A DNA stretch of 64,000 nucleotides from Haliotis asinina. Lineage: Eukaryota > Mollusca > Gastropoda > Lepetellida > Haliotidae. The notes below the pieces were generated by a model that saw only the letters and a program-made list of their open reading frames with translations, had not been told where the DNA came from and searched no databases. How positions within the stretch are numbered: position 1 is the stretch's first letter; each line of letters begins with the position of its first letter. A program made the position numbers and the translations under genes. Positions 1 through 11,100 of the stretch are shown in pieces. Location of the stretch: NCBI RefSeq assembly GCF_037392515.1, contig NC_090291.1, forward strand, positions 26,336,001 to 26,400,000. The letters run 5' to 3'.

Positions 1-36
1 AGGGACTTTACACTCACACACTGGTGGTATGAATTC

Positions 37-172
37 ACAAATTTTTCCTTATCCTGACTCATGCCTATTATGCTTGTCTCCTTCTTCTATCCGAACATAG
101 TGGAACTCTTGAATCAATTGAAGTTCCCTTCATTAAAGCAAATGTAAAACCATTACTCACCCACGAGTAGCC
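37..172 (+). repeat. DIRS copy A left inverted terminal repeat
   Basis: Matches the reverse complement of 4535-4693 across its length, for example GAACATAGTGGAACTCTTGA and GAAGTTCCCTTCATTAAAGC. The outer tip is inferred from the internal complementary region. Confidence 0.85.
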
Positions 173-562
173 TTTTCTAATTACGGCCACCAAATTACAG
201 CTGTATTTGATTTTTGATCTGTATATAACATAAGTGTGCACAATTTATTTGCCTCTTGACTTGTATTCATTATTATGTGTTTCATGACATTTGATGAAAA
301 CTTGTTTGCATTGCAAATATCGGTTGTCGGCAGTAGACCCACATTCCTATTGTCCTTCTTGCACTGACGATTGCTCTTTCGTTGTATCCTTTACCAAAAC
401 TGAACTATTCAACAGTTCAGTAGTTATATATTAGTTGTTCTAGGCATGCAAAAGATTATAATAGAAGGCAATAACCTAGTCATGTCGGGTGAAAATATTA
501 ATAGAAGCGCTAGTAATCATTAGTTAACTGATGCTGAAATTCTAGTCTTCAGTCGACCTGTT

Positions 563-1007
563 ATGTCGGCCAGTGCGACAGCAACAGTTTCTACTCTCAC
601 ACAGGACTTCAGTCAACAGCTGTTACAACCACAAGGTTCAACACAGAGCTTCGACCCGGGTCTGTTAAGGCAGCAATTTATGGAGAAGATGCTGTCCATG
701 GGAGAGCAACACTTCACAGAAGAAAAGGCCACCAGAGCTCCACAGTCGTCTACTCCGATGTCAGCAACCCAGTGTAGCAGTACTACAATTACGGTGGCGC
801 ACAGGCATACATGCAGGCATGCACACACAGACTACTACTGTTATGAGGATGAAGGTATTGCCCTTTTTTCCAGACACAGAAGTAATTTCTTGGATTGCTG
901 ATGATTTGGAATTAGAATCACCTTCCAAGAAATGTAATGACGCACATACTTATAAGATGACTGACAACAATTTTGATACGCTCATCATGGTACGTCAAGT
1001 CCGATAA
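563..1007 (+). pseudogene. DIRS copy A gag-like ORF remnant
   Basis: The frame from 563 (MSASATATVSTLTQDFSQQL) continues in another frame after about 815 (FFPDTEVISWIADDLELESP), consistent with a frameshifted gag-like first ORF just inside the left terminal repeat. I assign it by position in the element; no diagnostic gag motif is visible. Confidence 0.45.
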
Positions 1008-2544
1008 TGTATTTCATTGTTGAAAATATATGTTTTTGTCTGTGTATCCGAATTTTAATGAATGTTATTCAAATTTCATAGGATTTTTAGTGGAATCATA
1101 TTGGCGTAGTTTGAAGTTAAAATTCATAGTGACTAAGATGAAATCATGGAGTTTGGCATCTTTGCAACTACACCTTAGCATTTTTGGAACGTTTCCCCTA
1201 TATCACGTCAAGTTTTGGCCCACATTTCATCCCAGCCGTGTTCACGAAGCATGTTACAACATAGATTTTGGCTATGTTGGATCAATGTGTGGCTGACAGA
1301 GTAGGTGCACATGTGAAACTAACGATGTCGGATAAAGTCCGAGGAAACACTTAATTTGGATCCTCATCACACAAATGCTGTTACAAATGGCACATTTGTG
1401 GATGGCAGACAGATTTCACAAAGTAATCCTGCATAAAGAAGATGGTATCAACTTGGCAAGATTGCAGCTAGGTGCATATCCATTTTTCATCTGCATTGTT
1501 CCTGTACACAGTACCAGGCCAGTTCAGCAGTCGTCACCAGCCAGACTAACAGATCAACTAACAGATCAACTCTGCCGTAACCTTTCTGTGCATTATAACA
1601 CATTCGGTTAAAGAGGATTTTATGTCGCTTCAATGAGTCACCCAGTAGCATTGTTTAGGATGCGTGGAAACCTCTTCACATCATCTGTATATGATGGCAA
1701 CCACATTATTTTCAATGAAGAATAAGTGGAAGAACAAACACAACTGCAAAGGAGACAGTCTTATTACATCAATACTATGCAGCAAATGTTTTTTTTCGTG
1801 CGCCTCCATTGAGCCACCTATACACATGTTCACTCCAGGACAGGCCGTACAGTGACTTTACAGACAAGGCAGAGTGTTGGTTAAAAAAACAGTGACCGCA
1901 CAAGATTCCATGATGATCATTTGACTGCAACACCAGTGACGTTACTTTTCTGGAATCTGATTAGTCCACTGTTGACAATGCCCTGCACAATAACTCTGTC
2001 ACAGTTTATAGATCAAGAAGTCATCTACAGAGGTTAACCATTCTTTCAGTATGAGAAAGGTTTCATTTACAGTCTACATAGCAGTGTACAGCGTTGTTCG
2101 ACTGTCTTCACGGGTCAAAGAGGTCTTCTGTCAGCAGATTAAAAGCTATTTACCTGCAACTTGAGCAGCCAGTCTCCAGCATAATAAAGGTCTACTATAA
2201 ATGGACTTCCATCGATAGCATCGCTTCATGGATCGGAGGTGATTTTGAAATCGAAGGCTGATGCACCATCACTGCATGTTGTGATTCTGGTAACAACATC
2301 TTCATTACAGATGAAGCGTGTGCATAGTTGATTCTACCTCAGCCATATATATCTGTTTACACAAGTAACTATTTACATGAGTATTCAGTTGATTGAAGCA
2401 CTTAGGCAGCAACAGAATTACAACTTATTACCGGAAAAGATTGATGAGATACGATGCAAGCCATGATACCACAAGTAATACTCTCTCCGTTGAAACTTCA
2501 CAAGTTTTCAGTGTTTACTCAGTCTACTGACATCAGCCCAAGAC

Positions 2545-3991
2545 ATGACACACAGGGGAGGTTACAATTATGCCCATTATACAGATTTTGTCAACAATTG
2601 CCTGGACAACACTGACCCATTTGTTCTACTTGATTATCTCAAGACATATTTCCTCTGGTGGACGCACAGAGACAATGTCTGCTGGGGAACTTACCTAATT
2701 AGAACCAGAATGCATAGTTCATCTATTCTTAGATGCATCTCTCCAAGGATGGGGTGCTCATCTCGACAACAAAGTAGTCTCGGGGAAGTGGTCAAGACAA
2801 GAGCAGGCTTTACACATCAGTTTCCTAGAGACAAAAGCAGTGATTACAGTAATACAACATTGTCAATACAATATACAAGTCATCTCATTAAAGCCAAACT
2901 CAGAGTTCACACAGACAACTTCATGGTGGCATTCTATATAAACAAACAAGGGTCAACAAGGTCACCAAGTTTGTTACCACTCACATTTCACCTGTGCAAC
3001 ATCATCAACAAGCTGAACATGTTTGTGAAAGAGAGTGTCTTTCTAAACAATTGCAGCCATCTCCTACAGAATGGATGCTACATCCAAAGGCATTCCGGCT
3101 CATAATAACAACATTAGGAGCCCCAATAATAGATTTGTTTGCGACCAAGTTCAACAAACAGATACAGACATTTGTGTCATCAGTACAGGATCTACAAACC
3201 TGGGCAACAGATGCTCTCGGCATACCGTGGGAGGGACTAAACCGCCTCCAGTACTAATACCTCAAGTGTTACCGAAAATCACGCAGACAAGGTGCCTACA
3301 ACTGATTTAGGTCATGCTTTACTCTCCAGCAAGGGTTTGGTTTCCCGACCTCCTACAAGAGTTTGGAAATCCTGCCTGAAAACTATGAGAATGGTTGTTA
3401 ATTCATCCAACCAAGCGCATTGAAACCCGTCAATATTCCAACAACACCTATGGAACATACTAAGATTTGTTTAAAGAAACAAGGATATTCAAGCTGACAA
3501 TTTCATATCCCAGCACTGTCAACAGTCCTCAGTCCAAACGACATGTAAGATTTATCCTTGTGTCCTGTCAGAGCATTGAAAATCTACCTGCAACAGATTA
3601 AAACAAGGAGACAGACATTCAAGTGTCTATTTATCCAAATATCAACTGAAACACCCACAGAAGTTTCAAGAAATATTTTATAGGTGTGGATGAGAAAGCA
3701 GCAGGCTTTGCACCACCACAAGCCTCCAACTCACATGAAGTACGAGAGATAGCCTCAACACTCGCTTTACATGGGAACTGCTCAATAGCAACTATAATGG
3801 AGGGCTGCTTTTGGAAATCTGATACAGTGTTTGCCAACCAGTACCTAGGAGATATCGTAACCAAAGTTGTCGCTGACATTCACCAATTCGGTCCACTAGT
3901 TGTAGCACAACAACTAACCATTCCTAAAATTCCTAAAATCTCACCCTTTTTATTATGTGGTTTGTCAATGCCAATGCACTCCGTGGAGTAA
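2545..3991 (+). pseudogene. DIRS copy A RNase H and tyrosine recombinase remnants
   Basis: Across three frames the typical DIRS order can be read: LDASLQGWGAHLDNKVVSGKW and an LETKAV segment (RNase H, about 2725-2850), INKQGSTRSPSLL (about 2938-2980), TEWMLHPKAF, then GAPIIDLFATKFNKQ (about 3118-3160), DALGIPW (about 3211-3232), VRALKIYLQQIKTRR near 3570-3615, and the recombinase end HEVREIASTLALHG with MEGCFWKSDTVFANQYLGDI (3733-3860), containing the HxxR arginine and candidate catalytic Tyr. Frameshifts and stops separate the blocks, so it is not functional. The reverse transcriptase is not recognisable in this copy. Confidence 0.75.
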
Positions 3992-4327
3992 AATGGTTGA
4001 GAGTCCATGCGCATGTCTCAGAACAGACTATCATGAGTGATTCTATCCCTGTACTTGTATGCTATACTTGTACTTGAAGAAGGGATCGCATCTTCACTTG
4101 ACATATGTGTCAGTCGATGAAGTTGCTGTAAGATAATGAGTAGGACACTATCTAAAAACCACAGAAAGATGTCATAAATAAACTTTTGGATAGGCTTTTG
4201 ACAATTGTGGTACCTCCAAGATACAGAACGAAAGTTTGCAAGCCTACAGTGCCATTTTCAAGCTCCCATGGGGAGTAAATTACATGACAACAAGAGAATC
4301 CAGAGATGTGGAATGACCACATCATAA

Positions 4328-4402
4328 GCATGAGTCAGGATAAGGACAAATATGTAATTTTCTGATTAAAATTGATATTATATACTTATCCTGACTCATG
4401 AG
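4328..4402 (+). repeat. DIRS copy A internal complementary region
   Basis: Two back-to-back segments complementary to the two element tips, forming a palindrome-like ATGAGTCAGGATAAG ... CTTATCCTGACTCAT. In DIRS1 this region is thought to template completion of the circular DNA intermediate. Confidence 0.82.
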
Positions 4403-4534
4403 GTCAACCCTCCTGTCCTCCTCTCTCATGACACTCCCTTTCCCTACAAATCCGGGTGCCAGGCAAGTATTCAGAGAGTGAAAAGCATGGCATGGCATGT
4501 GACTGTTTGGGCGCCAAAATGTACCGACTCAAGG

Positions 4535-4693
4535 GAGTCTACTCATGGGTGAGTAATGATTTTACGTCCGCTTTAATGAAGGGAACTTCAAGGGATTCAA
4601 GAGTTCCACTATGTTCAGATTGAAGATGGAGACAAGTATAATAGGCATGAGTCAGGATAAGTATAAAATATCAATTTTCATCAGAAAATTACA
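4535..4693 (+). repeat. DIRS copy A right inverted terminal repeat
   Basis: Inverted partner of 37-172. The last part (TAAAATATCAATTTTCATCA then GAAAATTA) is shared with the right end of copy C near 59551, which fixes the element's end. Confidence 0.85.
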
Positions 4694-4699
4694 TTTCTA

Positions 4700-4860
4700 T
4701 TTGTTTGTTTGTATTTTAACACCACATTCAGCAATATCCCAGCTATATCTTTGGCAGTCCATAAATAATCATGCTGAGTCCAGTCTATTTAGTGATCAAC
4801 ATAAATCAATGCAACTGGGACATGATGTCATGAAACAACCACATCGGTGTGTCTGACTAC
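4700..4860 (-). mobile_element. SINE (ACTC-tail family) 3' fragment, diverged
   Basis: Complement of the abalone-type SINE 3' half: the + strand reads TTAACACCACATTCAGCAAT, CCCAGCTATAT, and later ATAATCATGCTGAGTCCAGTC. It lies directly next to the DIRS right end. Boundaries are approximate. Confidence 0.55.
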
Positions 4861-5023
4861 GCTGTTTTGATCTGTGAGAGGGAAACAGATTGTGAGCTTA
4901 TTTACTGAACAGAACAACAGAAGTTCTTTCTGTCAAGCTGATTTTGTGGATCTGTTAACCATGTAATAAAATGTATAGACCTTTGTCTGAAAAATATCAT
5001 ACTGAGAAATGTTTCTTACACAG

Positions 5024-5108
5024 GAAACCTCAAACAAGACCTTTCATTGCAAGGGCTGTCCAGATCAGGCTAAGGATGCTCATCCCCTACATGGAACACT
5101 GGCCGCAG
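5024..5108 (+). CDS. COQ9: COQ9 coding exon (first in window)
   Basis: The acceptor is tttcttacacag and the donor CAG|gtaaca. The exon is 85 nt: one base completing a codon from the missing upstream exon, then 28 codons ending RLRMLIPYMEHWPQ in phase 0. This is the strongly conserved COQ9 segment before the lipid-pocket helices. It lies only about 330 bp after the right end of a DIRS element. Confidence 0.93.
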
Positions 5109-8100
5109 GTAACAGTCACTCATTCCTCCAGTAAACAATTATGTCATAGACATTCCCTCTGGATTATGTTTTCAGAATGGAAATGAAAAGTCATAGCTAT
5201 GGTATGCCTAAAGTGGTACACAGTTAACTCTCTGAGCTGTGACATCACAGCCTTGTTGAAAAACCTTCCATAAGTTTTCAGTATGGGCAACATACCTTAC
5301 AGAGTTGGAAGTGAAATTCAGTGTAGTTGGTATATAGTGTCACAGTGATCTTTGTTTGTCAATCAGATTGTTTATTTTGTGATTGTTTATTGTGGTTAAA
5401 TCACCTTATTGGACTTTGAATATTTTCTTGCCAAAATTTGCCATATCTAAAAGCAAGTGTTTTACAATCTCAAGGTTTATGGCAGATTAGGAACCCTACT
5501 CGCTCTCTGCCTCCAGCATTACTGGCCCTCTTTGTTCCCTTCAAAATAAAATCAAAACTTGGATAAATCAGCTGCTACTGCTAGTTACTTTTCTGGCATC
5601 ATTATCAGTTAATCAATTGTTTCATGAATTATGAGGCAGTATGATCATAGATATGCAGAGGCAACTTAATCAGGCAGAGATAATTAGCCAGCTGGATGTC
5701 AGCTGCATGGACTCCTATGACAGCAAGAACCTAGGCCACAAAGTGTTATCTATAGGCTGGTGTGATGCTGTACTTGGTAAAGTCAGGTGTGCCCCTCAGT
5801 CTGAAGGTGGTGGCTGATCCCCACGACAGAAGATGCAGAACGCTCCAAGCAGGAGGGACTGTGCCAACAGCTTCAATACAAGGCAGGATTTTCCCATGGC
5901 TTGAGTCACATGGTCCCTGCCTTCAGTCACTGGCACTGTTAACGGCTAATCCCACAAATAGAAATCCCACTAGGTCACCTACTATTTCTCTCATGGACAG
6001 GTCAGAGGTGGGATAGATAGATAGATAGATATGGAAGTCAAGGACTTGTCAGTGCTGTCCCAATTCGACAATCTGTTTCACATGCATTGTACAGGGAAGC
6101 TGTGGATATTCATCATCTGAGCCTTTTAAAAGTTTATAAAAGTTCACCTACAACTTCAGCAGCTATTCCAAGACCATGGTTCCCAGTGGATCTCTACACT
6201 GTACAGCTGACTACCATGTTCATGAGGCGGGGCAGCTTGGGTAGCACATGAATGTCCCTGTGCCCCAATGGGACCAGGTGACAGAGACGGGGCCCAACCT
6301 CCTATGGTCTCTGCATTTTATCAGCTCATTTGGAGGTGTATTTCTATCATCAGTTAAAGTTTTCATCGCACACTAATAGCATCAACCATTTGGCTGACTA
6401 CTGCTATCTATGTTGACATTGGCAAACTTGGTTGTAACGGCTGCTTAGCTGATTGTGGGAATGAGGAGCCAGCAAAGAGAGGTCGGGTCCAACCGTATGT
6501 GCACCAAAGGGATAGTGGAGATTTATCAAAACATTAACTCCGGAGAAATAAGGATGTATGAAGGTAGGTTCTTTAGAAATCAAGTGTGCCATTAGAAACA
6601 TACTGTAAGAATTCTCTGTGTCATGAGAAAATATAATTATCTTTTTATTTTTGCATGATTTCTGCAATCCCACAGTCATGAACAACATCGCTGGACAATT
6701 TAATCCCAAAATTGCCCAAACTAAAGACATAGCAGTCCTTGTCTAGGGTTTATGTTATCTGTGACAGGATGTTTCCTGCCAGTGATCAGGAAATTGATAG
6801 GGATTCTCACTATCCAAAACTCAAAATGATTCATTGAGAGATCAGGGATATAGACCATGCAGCTAGATCCTACATCGATATCCTTTCCTGGTTTTGTCTT
6901 GGGTGTCAGGCAGCTTTGTCCCCAAGGCTTGTAGGATTATATCTTTTCATGCAAGATAACGGCGTGGCCACATCAACCATAAGGGACGCTTGCACACTCC
7001 AGACTATTTCCGACATCAATCAATCTTATGTGAATGTGTTACATTGTTTTGACAGCTATAGAAACAATCTTGCCACTTGAGGGGAGTTTAAAATGACCAA
7101 GGTATTCTTCCATTGGGCTTGGCTACACCACAGGAAGACTATCATTCTAGCTACAAACAACCAGCAAGGGGGAACCAGGTTCAGATGACCAGACGACCCA
7201 ACACTTGACCTCGACAACAGACACCATGAAGTATCTTGTAAGAACTCACCATATCCCAGGCTGTATATACATTCTCACCATCTCACTCTCCAGACAGAAC
7301 TGAGTAATCTCCACGGAATGAACTCTGCAAAGGGGAGCTTTCAACTTATTCCAGAACCCTCAGTATCGGGGATGGATGCCATGTCCATATCTTGGGACAA
7401 CATGGTTGCATATGCCTTCCCTCTCTTATAGATGACATTTGAAGTATTGACATAGATATTTCCTCCCCACTACATGATGTACCCAGTGGCTCCAGCTTGG
7501 TCGACCAAGTCATGGTTCACCATCCTTCTTCATCTTTTGACAGACAAACCACTGCGTCTTCCACTATGGCACATTCTTCTCAGTCAGCTGATGTCAAGAA
7601 ATTGAAACAGTACTATAGAGGACTACAGATCTATTGCTTCTGTCTGTGATATACATGGATAAGCAGTAGGTTCTAACAGTCACTCCAGAATTCCCCTTAT
7701 GAACCTGTGCATCAAGCTTCACTGAAATGTGTATCCTTCAAGACAGTTTTTATGTTTGAACTAATATGAATTTGGTTCTATTCATTGTGTTCATCCCATA
7801 CAACAGGAGATGTTCTTTATCCACTTCTCCTCAAAAACTGCTGCACAAAACTCATTTATTTTACATATGTTTCTTATAGAGACTCAAAATGTGTGTCTCA
7901 TATTTTGAACTTATTTATTATATTATTATATCATTCTACATTATATAGTTTATTTGTATGTTTAGAGACATTTGAACTTAGATAAACTTTGTTTAATATC
8001 TCTCTAATGATAGTGATATAGGGGATGAAGTCTATCCACTTCTCCACAAAATCTTCTCAACAGAATTGATTAAGCTTATACATGTGTTTCATTATGACTC

Positions 8101-11100
8101 GAAAGGTCTGCATCTCATAGCTGCGTAGGTGTTTAATGAACTTGTTTAGTAGAATTAATCACTGAGTGTAGGGAATGCTTCCTACAGCAGCAGGGTCGTC
8201 CGTGTCCCTGGACACAGTGTTGTCTTGTTCTGCTTGCTGCATTCACTACGGCTTCCAGCCTGTCTCATAGACTTTAAATCAATCACCTTCATAGAACAGT
8301 ATAGACAGATGTCATGTAGAACTTGACCAGAATTTATTGCCATAAATCATGTTTTTGCTAGTGGCCATTTAGGCCAGAGAGTGTACCAGATACCTGCCTT
8401 ACCCTCCTCTGCCTCTAGAGCAGACAGAACTAGACTGCTCTGTCCTATCCTAGATCTGAGATGGTATACTCAACGTACTCTCAATATCAGATATAATTGC
8501 TGCTTGCTATATATTTTGTGCAAGTCAAATATGGGTACAGAGATCTCAAAATATACTGTCTCATCCTGGTTCAGACAGTCTGCCACTTAGTCTTCATCAG
8601 AGCTGTGACCTTGAGGTCATTGTCACTCCGTTCCAGTAGATCAGGTATTGCCATCCTAGCTATCTCCAGGGTATGGATTCCAATAAGTCTCCACTATACC
8701 CTTGATGCATCCATGTGTCAGCCCCGTCATTTTTTACCTCCCTTACCTGGCTTTTTATCCAATCAGATGTCTATGCAGGGAAGTTGAGCGAACCAATCAC
8801 ATCTCACTTTCACTTTTTATCAATTATCTGACCAATTAAACTTGGCAACACACACCATAAAGAGGTCCTCTTAAAGTGGTAGAAGTAGTTCTTGCATATA
8901 TCTTTTTAAAGTTTCAGTCCTATCAATTTGTGTGTATGATTTCCCAAAAATCTGAGTCACACTGCGAACAAACCTTTGCAGCTGTGACTGCTATCTGTGT
9001 TGACACTGGCATGTTCAGTTGTAGTGACAGCTTAGCTGATTGGTTACTATGAGAATGCAGAGCCAGGTAAGGGAGGTAATAAATTATCAGACCAACCTGT
9101 AGATGCATCCAGGGTATAGTGGAGAGTTATCGGAACGTATATCCTGGAGATATCGAAGATCAGGTATTGCAGGATACCAGTGGAAAATGTCCAATACATA
9201 CTCCACCTATTATTTGCAAGATGTCAGTCAATCCTCTGGGACCTCTGGTGGCAGCAGAGCATCTCACCTCCACCTGATTCCCCTTCCCCTTGCAGAGAGA
9301 CGTCTCTGACTTCATCTTGGACTGTGAGGGAGGAAACAGTAAATTGAAGAGTGAAGCTCTTTGAAGAATTTTATCCAGTAATATTTATCACTAGTTAGTG
9401 CATTTGGTATATCCTCTTAGGGTAGGATACAGCTTTTTGAGATAGGGGGCTGCACACTGTTGAGAAAGGGTACACACTTCATTTTCACCCGAGTTTAAAT
9501 GGTCATTTAACAAAATTTAAGGACAAATCAGGGGGTGTGCACCCCAGCAATTATTTAGATAGCCAATGTTATATATTGGTCAGCAAAGTCATCGCTATCC
9601 TAATAGAGACTATGGCGGTATAATTATTGGTATTCCTATATTCATCATGTGAGGACACACTCCTTTATATGGGATTGAGTCAGTCATAACATTTACAACA
9701 TATTTAGGAAAAATTACGTTCATTGTTAGCAATTGTTGCCACATGCAGCTATATTTTGCCACTTCCAATTCAGAAAAACTAACATCTAATGTGTTTTGAG
9801 TGAAGGTGATATAATACTTATCTCATATCTTTCCAAAACAGTTCCTAGTGTGGTGATCTACCTTCAGTTGTTGGCAATCCATAGCCCATTTTTATATTGT
9901 ATTGTCCACTATAGTTAAACTGTTTTAGATTCAATTGCTAGTCTTAAATGGATATCTGTGATACATATTAGTGGTTTTACTGTTCTTTGTCAACAGGGTT
10001 TTAGTTTCTTATATTTGTTCATTCTACAATGTCATTATTACTTGTTTTCGTCACAATATGCTGCAATATTGCCGATTGACGATAACTATTAACTCACTCA
10101 CTCACTCACTCACTCACTCACACACTTTCCAAAACAACATCCTGAATTGTGATATTATTGAGTGTATTTTCTTCTATGAACCTTAAGGTAACTTTTTATG
10201 TCACTTATTCTGATACATTTTCTTCATTTTTATCCCCCCAGCATGTTAGAGGATATAATCGACGCCTCATCCATCCCTCAGAAATAATTTCGTTTCTGCA
10301 GTATAACTCAAAAAACGTTCAGTGATTTTAGACCTATAATTGATAGATACAGTAATATGAAGCTATGGTTGTGCCTTTTCTTATTTACAGATTTTTGGCA
10401 TTTTTATTTTTTTTTGTTCTTCCATTGAACGTTTCGGACATAGTCTCCAAATGGAGGAATGGGCTTCGTTTCCAGAGCACAACAATATTTAATGTCTTTC
10501 AGCAAAACTTGGCAGATATTTGTTGCAGACCAAAAGTGGTGTCTTTGGCTATTTACAAAGTTTTGACATTTTTATTTTTCCCGGTTTCCATGGAAAGAGA
10601 CCCGTGAAGGTCGCGGGTAGAATAGGCCTTCAGCAAACCATGCTTGCCATAAAAGGCGACTGTGCTTGTCGTAAGAGGCGACTAACGGGATCGGGTGGTC
10701 AGGCTCACTGACTTGATTGACACATGTCATCGGTTCCCAGTTGTGCAGATCGATGCTCATGTTGTTGATCACAGGATTGTCTGATCCTGACTCAATTATT
10801 TACAGACCGCCGCCATATAGCCTGTATTTTGCTGAGGGCAGCGTAAAACTAAACTCACTCACTCACTCCATGGAAACAATTCAGACATAGTCTCAAAATG
10901 GAGGGAGGGCTTCGTTTCCAGCGCACAACTCGAAGATTTGATATCTTTCAACAGATCTTGGCAGATATATGAGACAGATCTCTAAGTGGTCCCTTTTGCT
11001 GTTTACAGACATATGGCATTTATATTTTTCATGATTTACATGGAAAAGATTCAAACTTAGTCTAAAAAAATGTCAAGCAACTGTCAGATGATTTGTCCTT

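Larger units (their letters stand above)
37..4693 (+). mobile_element. DIRS1-type tyrosine-recombinase retrotransposon (copy A, ends and internal complementary region preserved)
   Basis: Left end 37-172 and right end 4535-4693 are inverted copies of each other (TTATCCTGACTCATGCCTAT on the left, its complement near 4644-4663). At 4328-4402 a junction reads the complement of the left tip (CATGAGTCAGGATAAGGACA) followed directly by the complement of the right tip (GTAATTTTCTGATTAAAATT then CTTATCCTGACTCATG). Inverted termini plus such an internal complementary region are the signature of DIRS1 elements. Internal coding is decayed: a gag-like frame at the left, RNase H and linker pieces at 2545-3300, and a tyrosine recombinase end at 3550-3990. 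It sits in a COQ9 intron. No target duplication is expected for this class. Confidence 0.85.
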
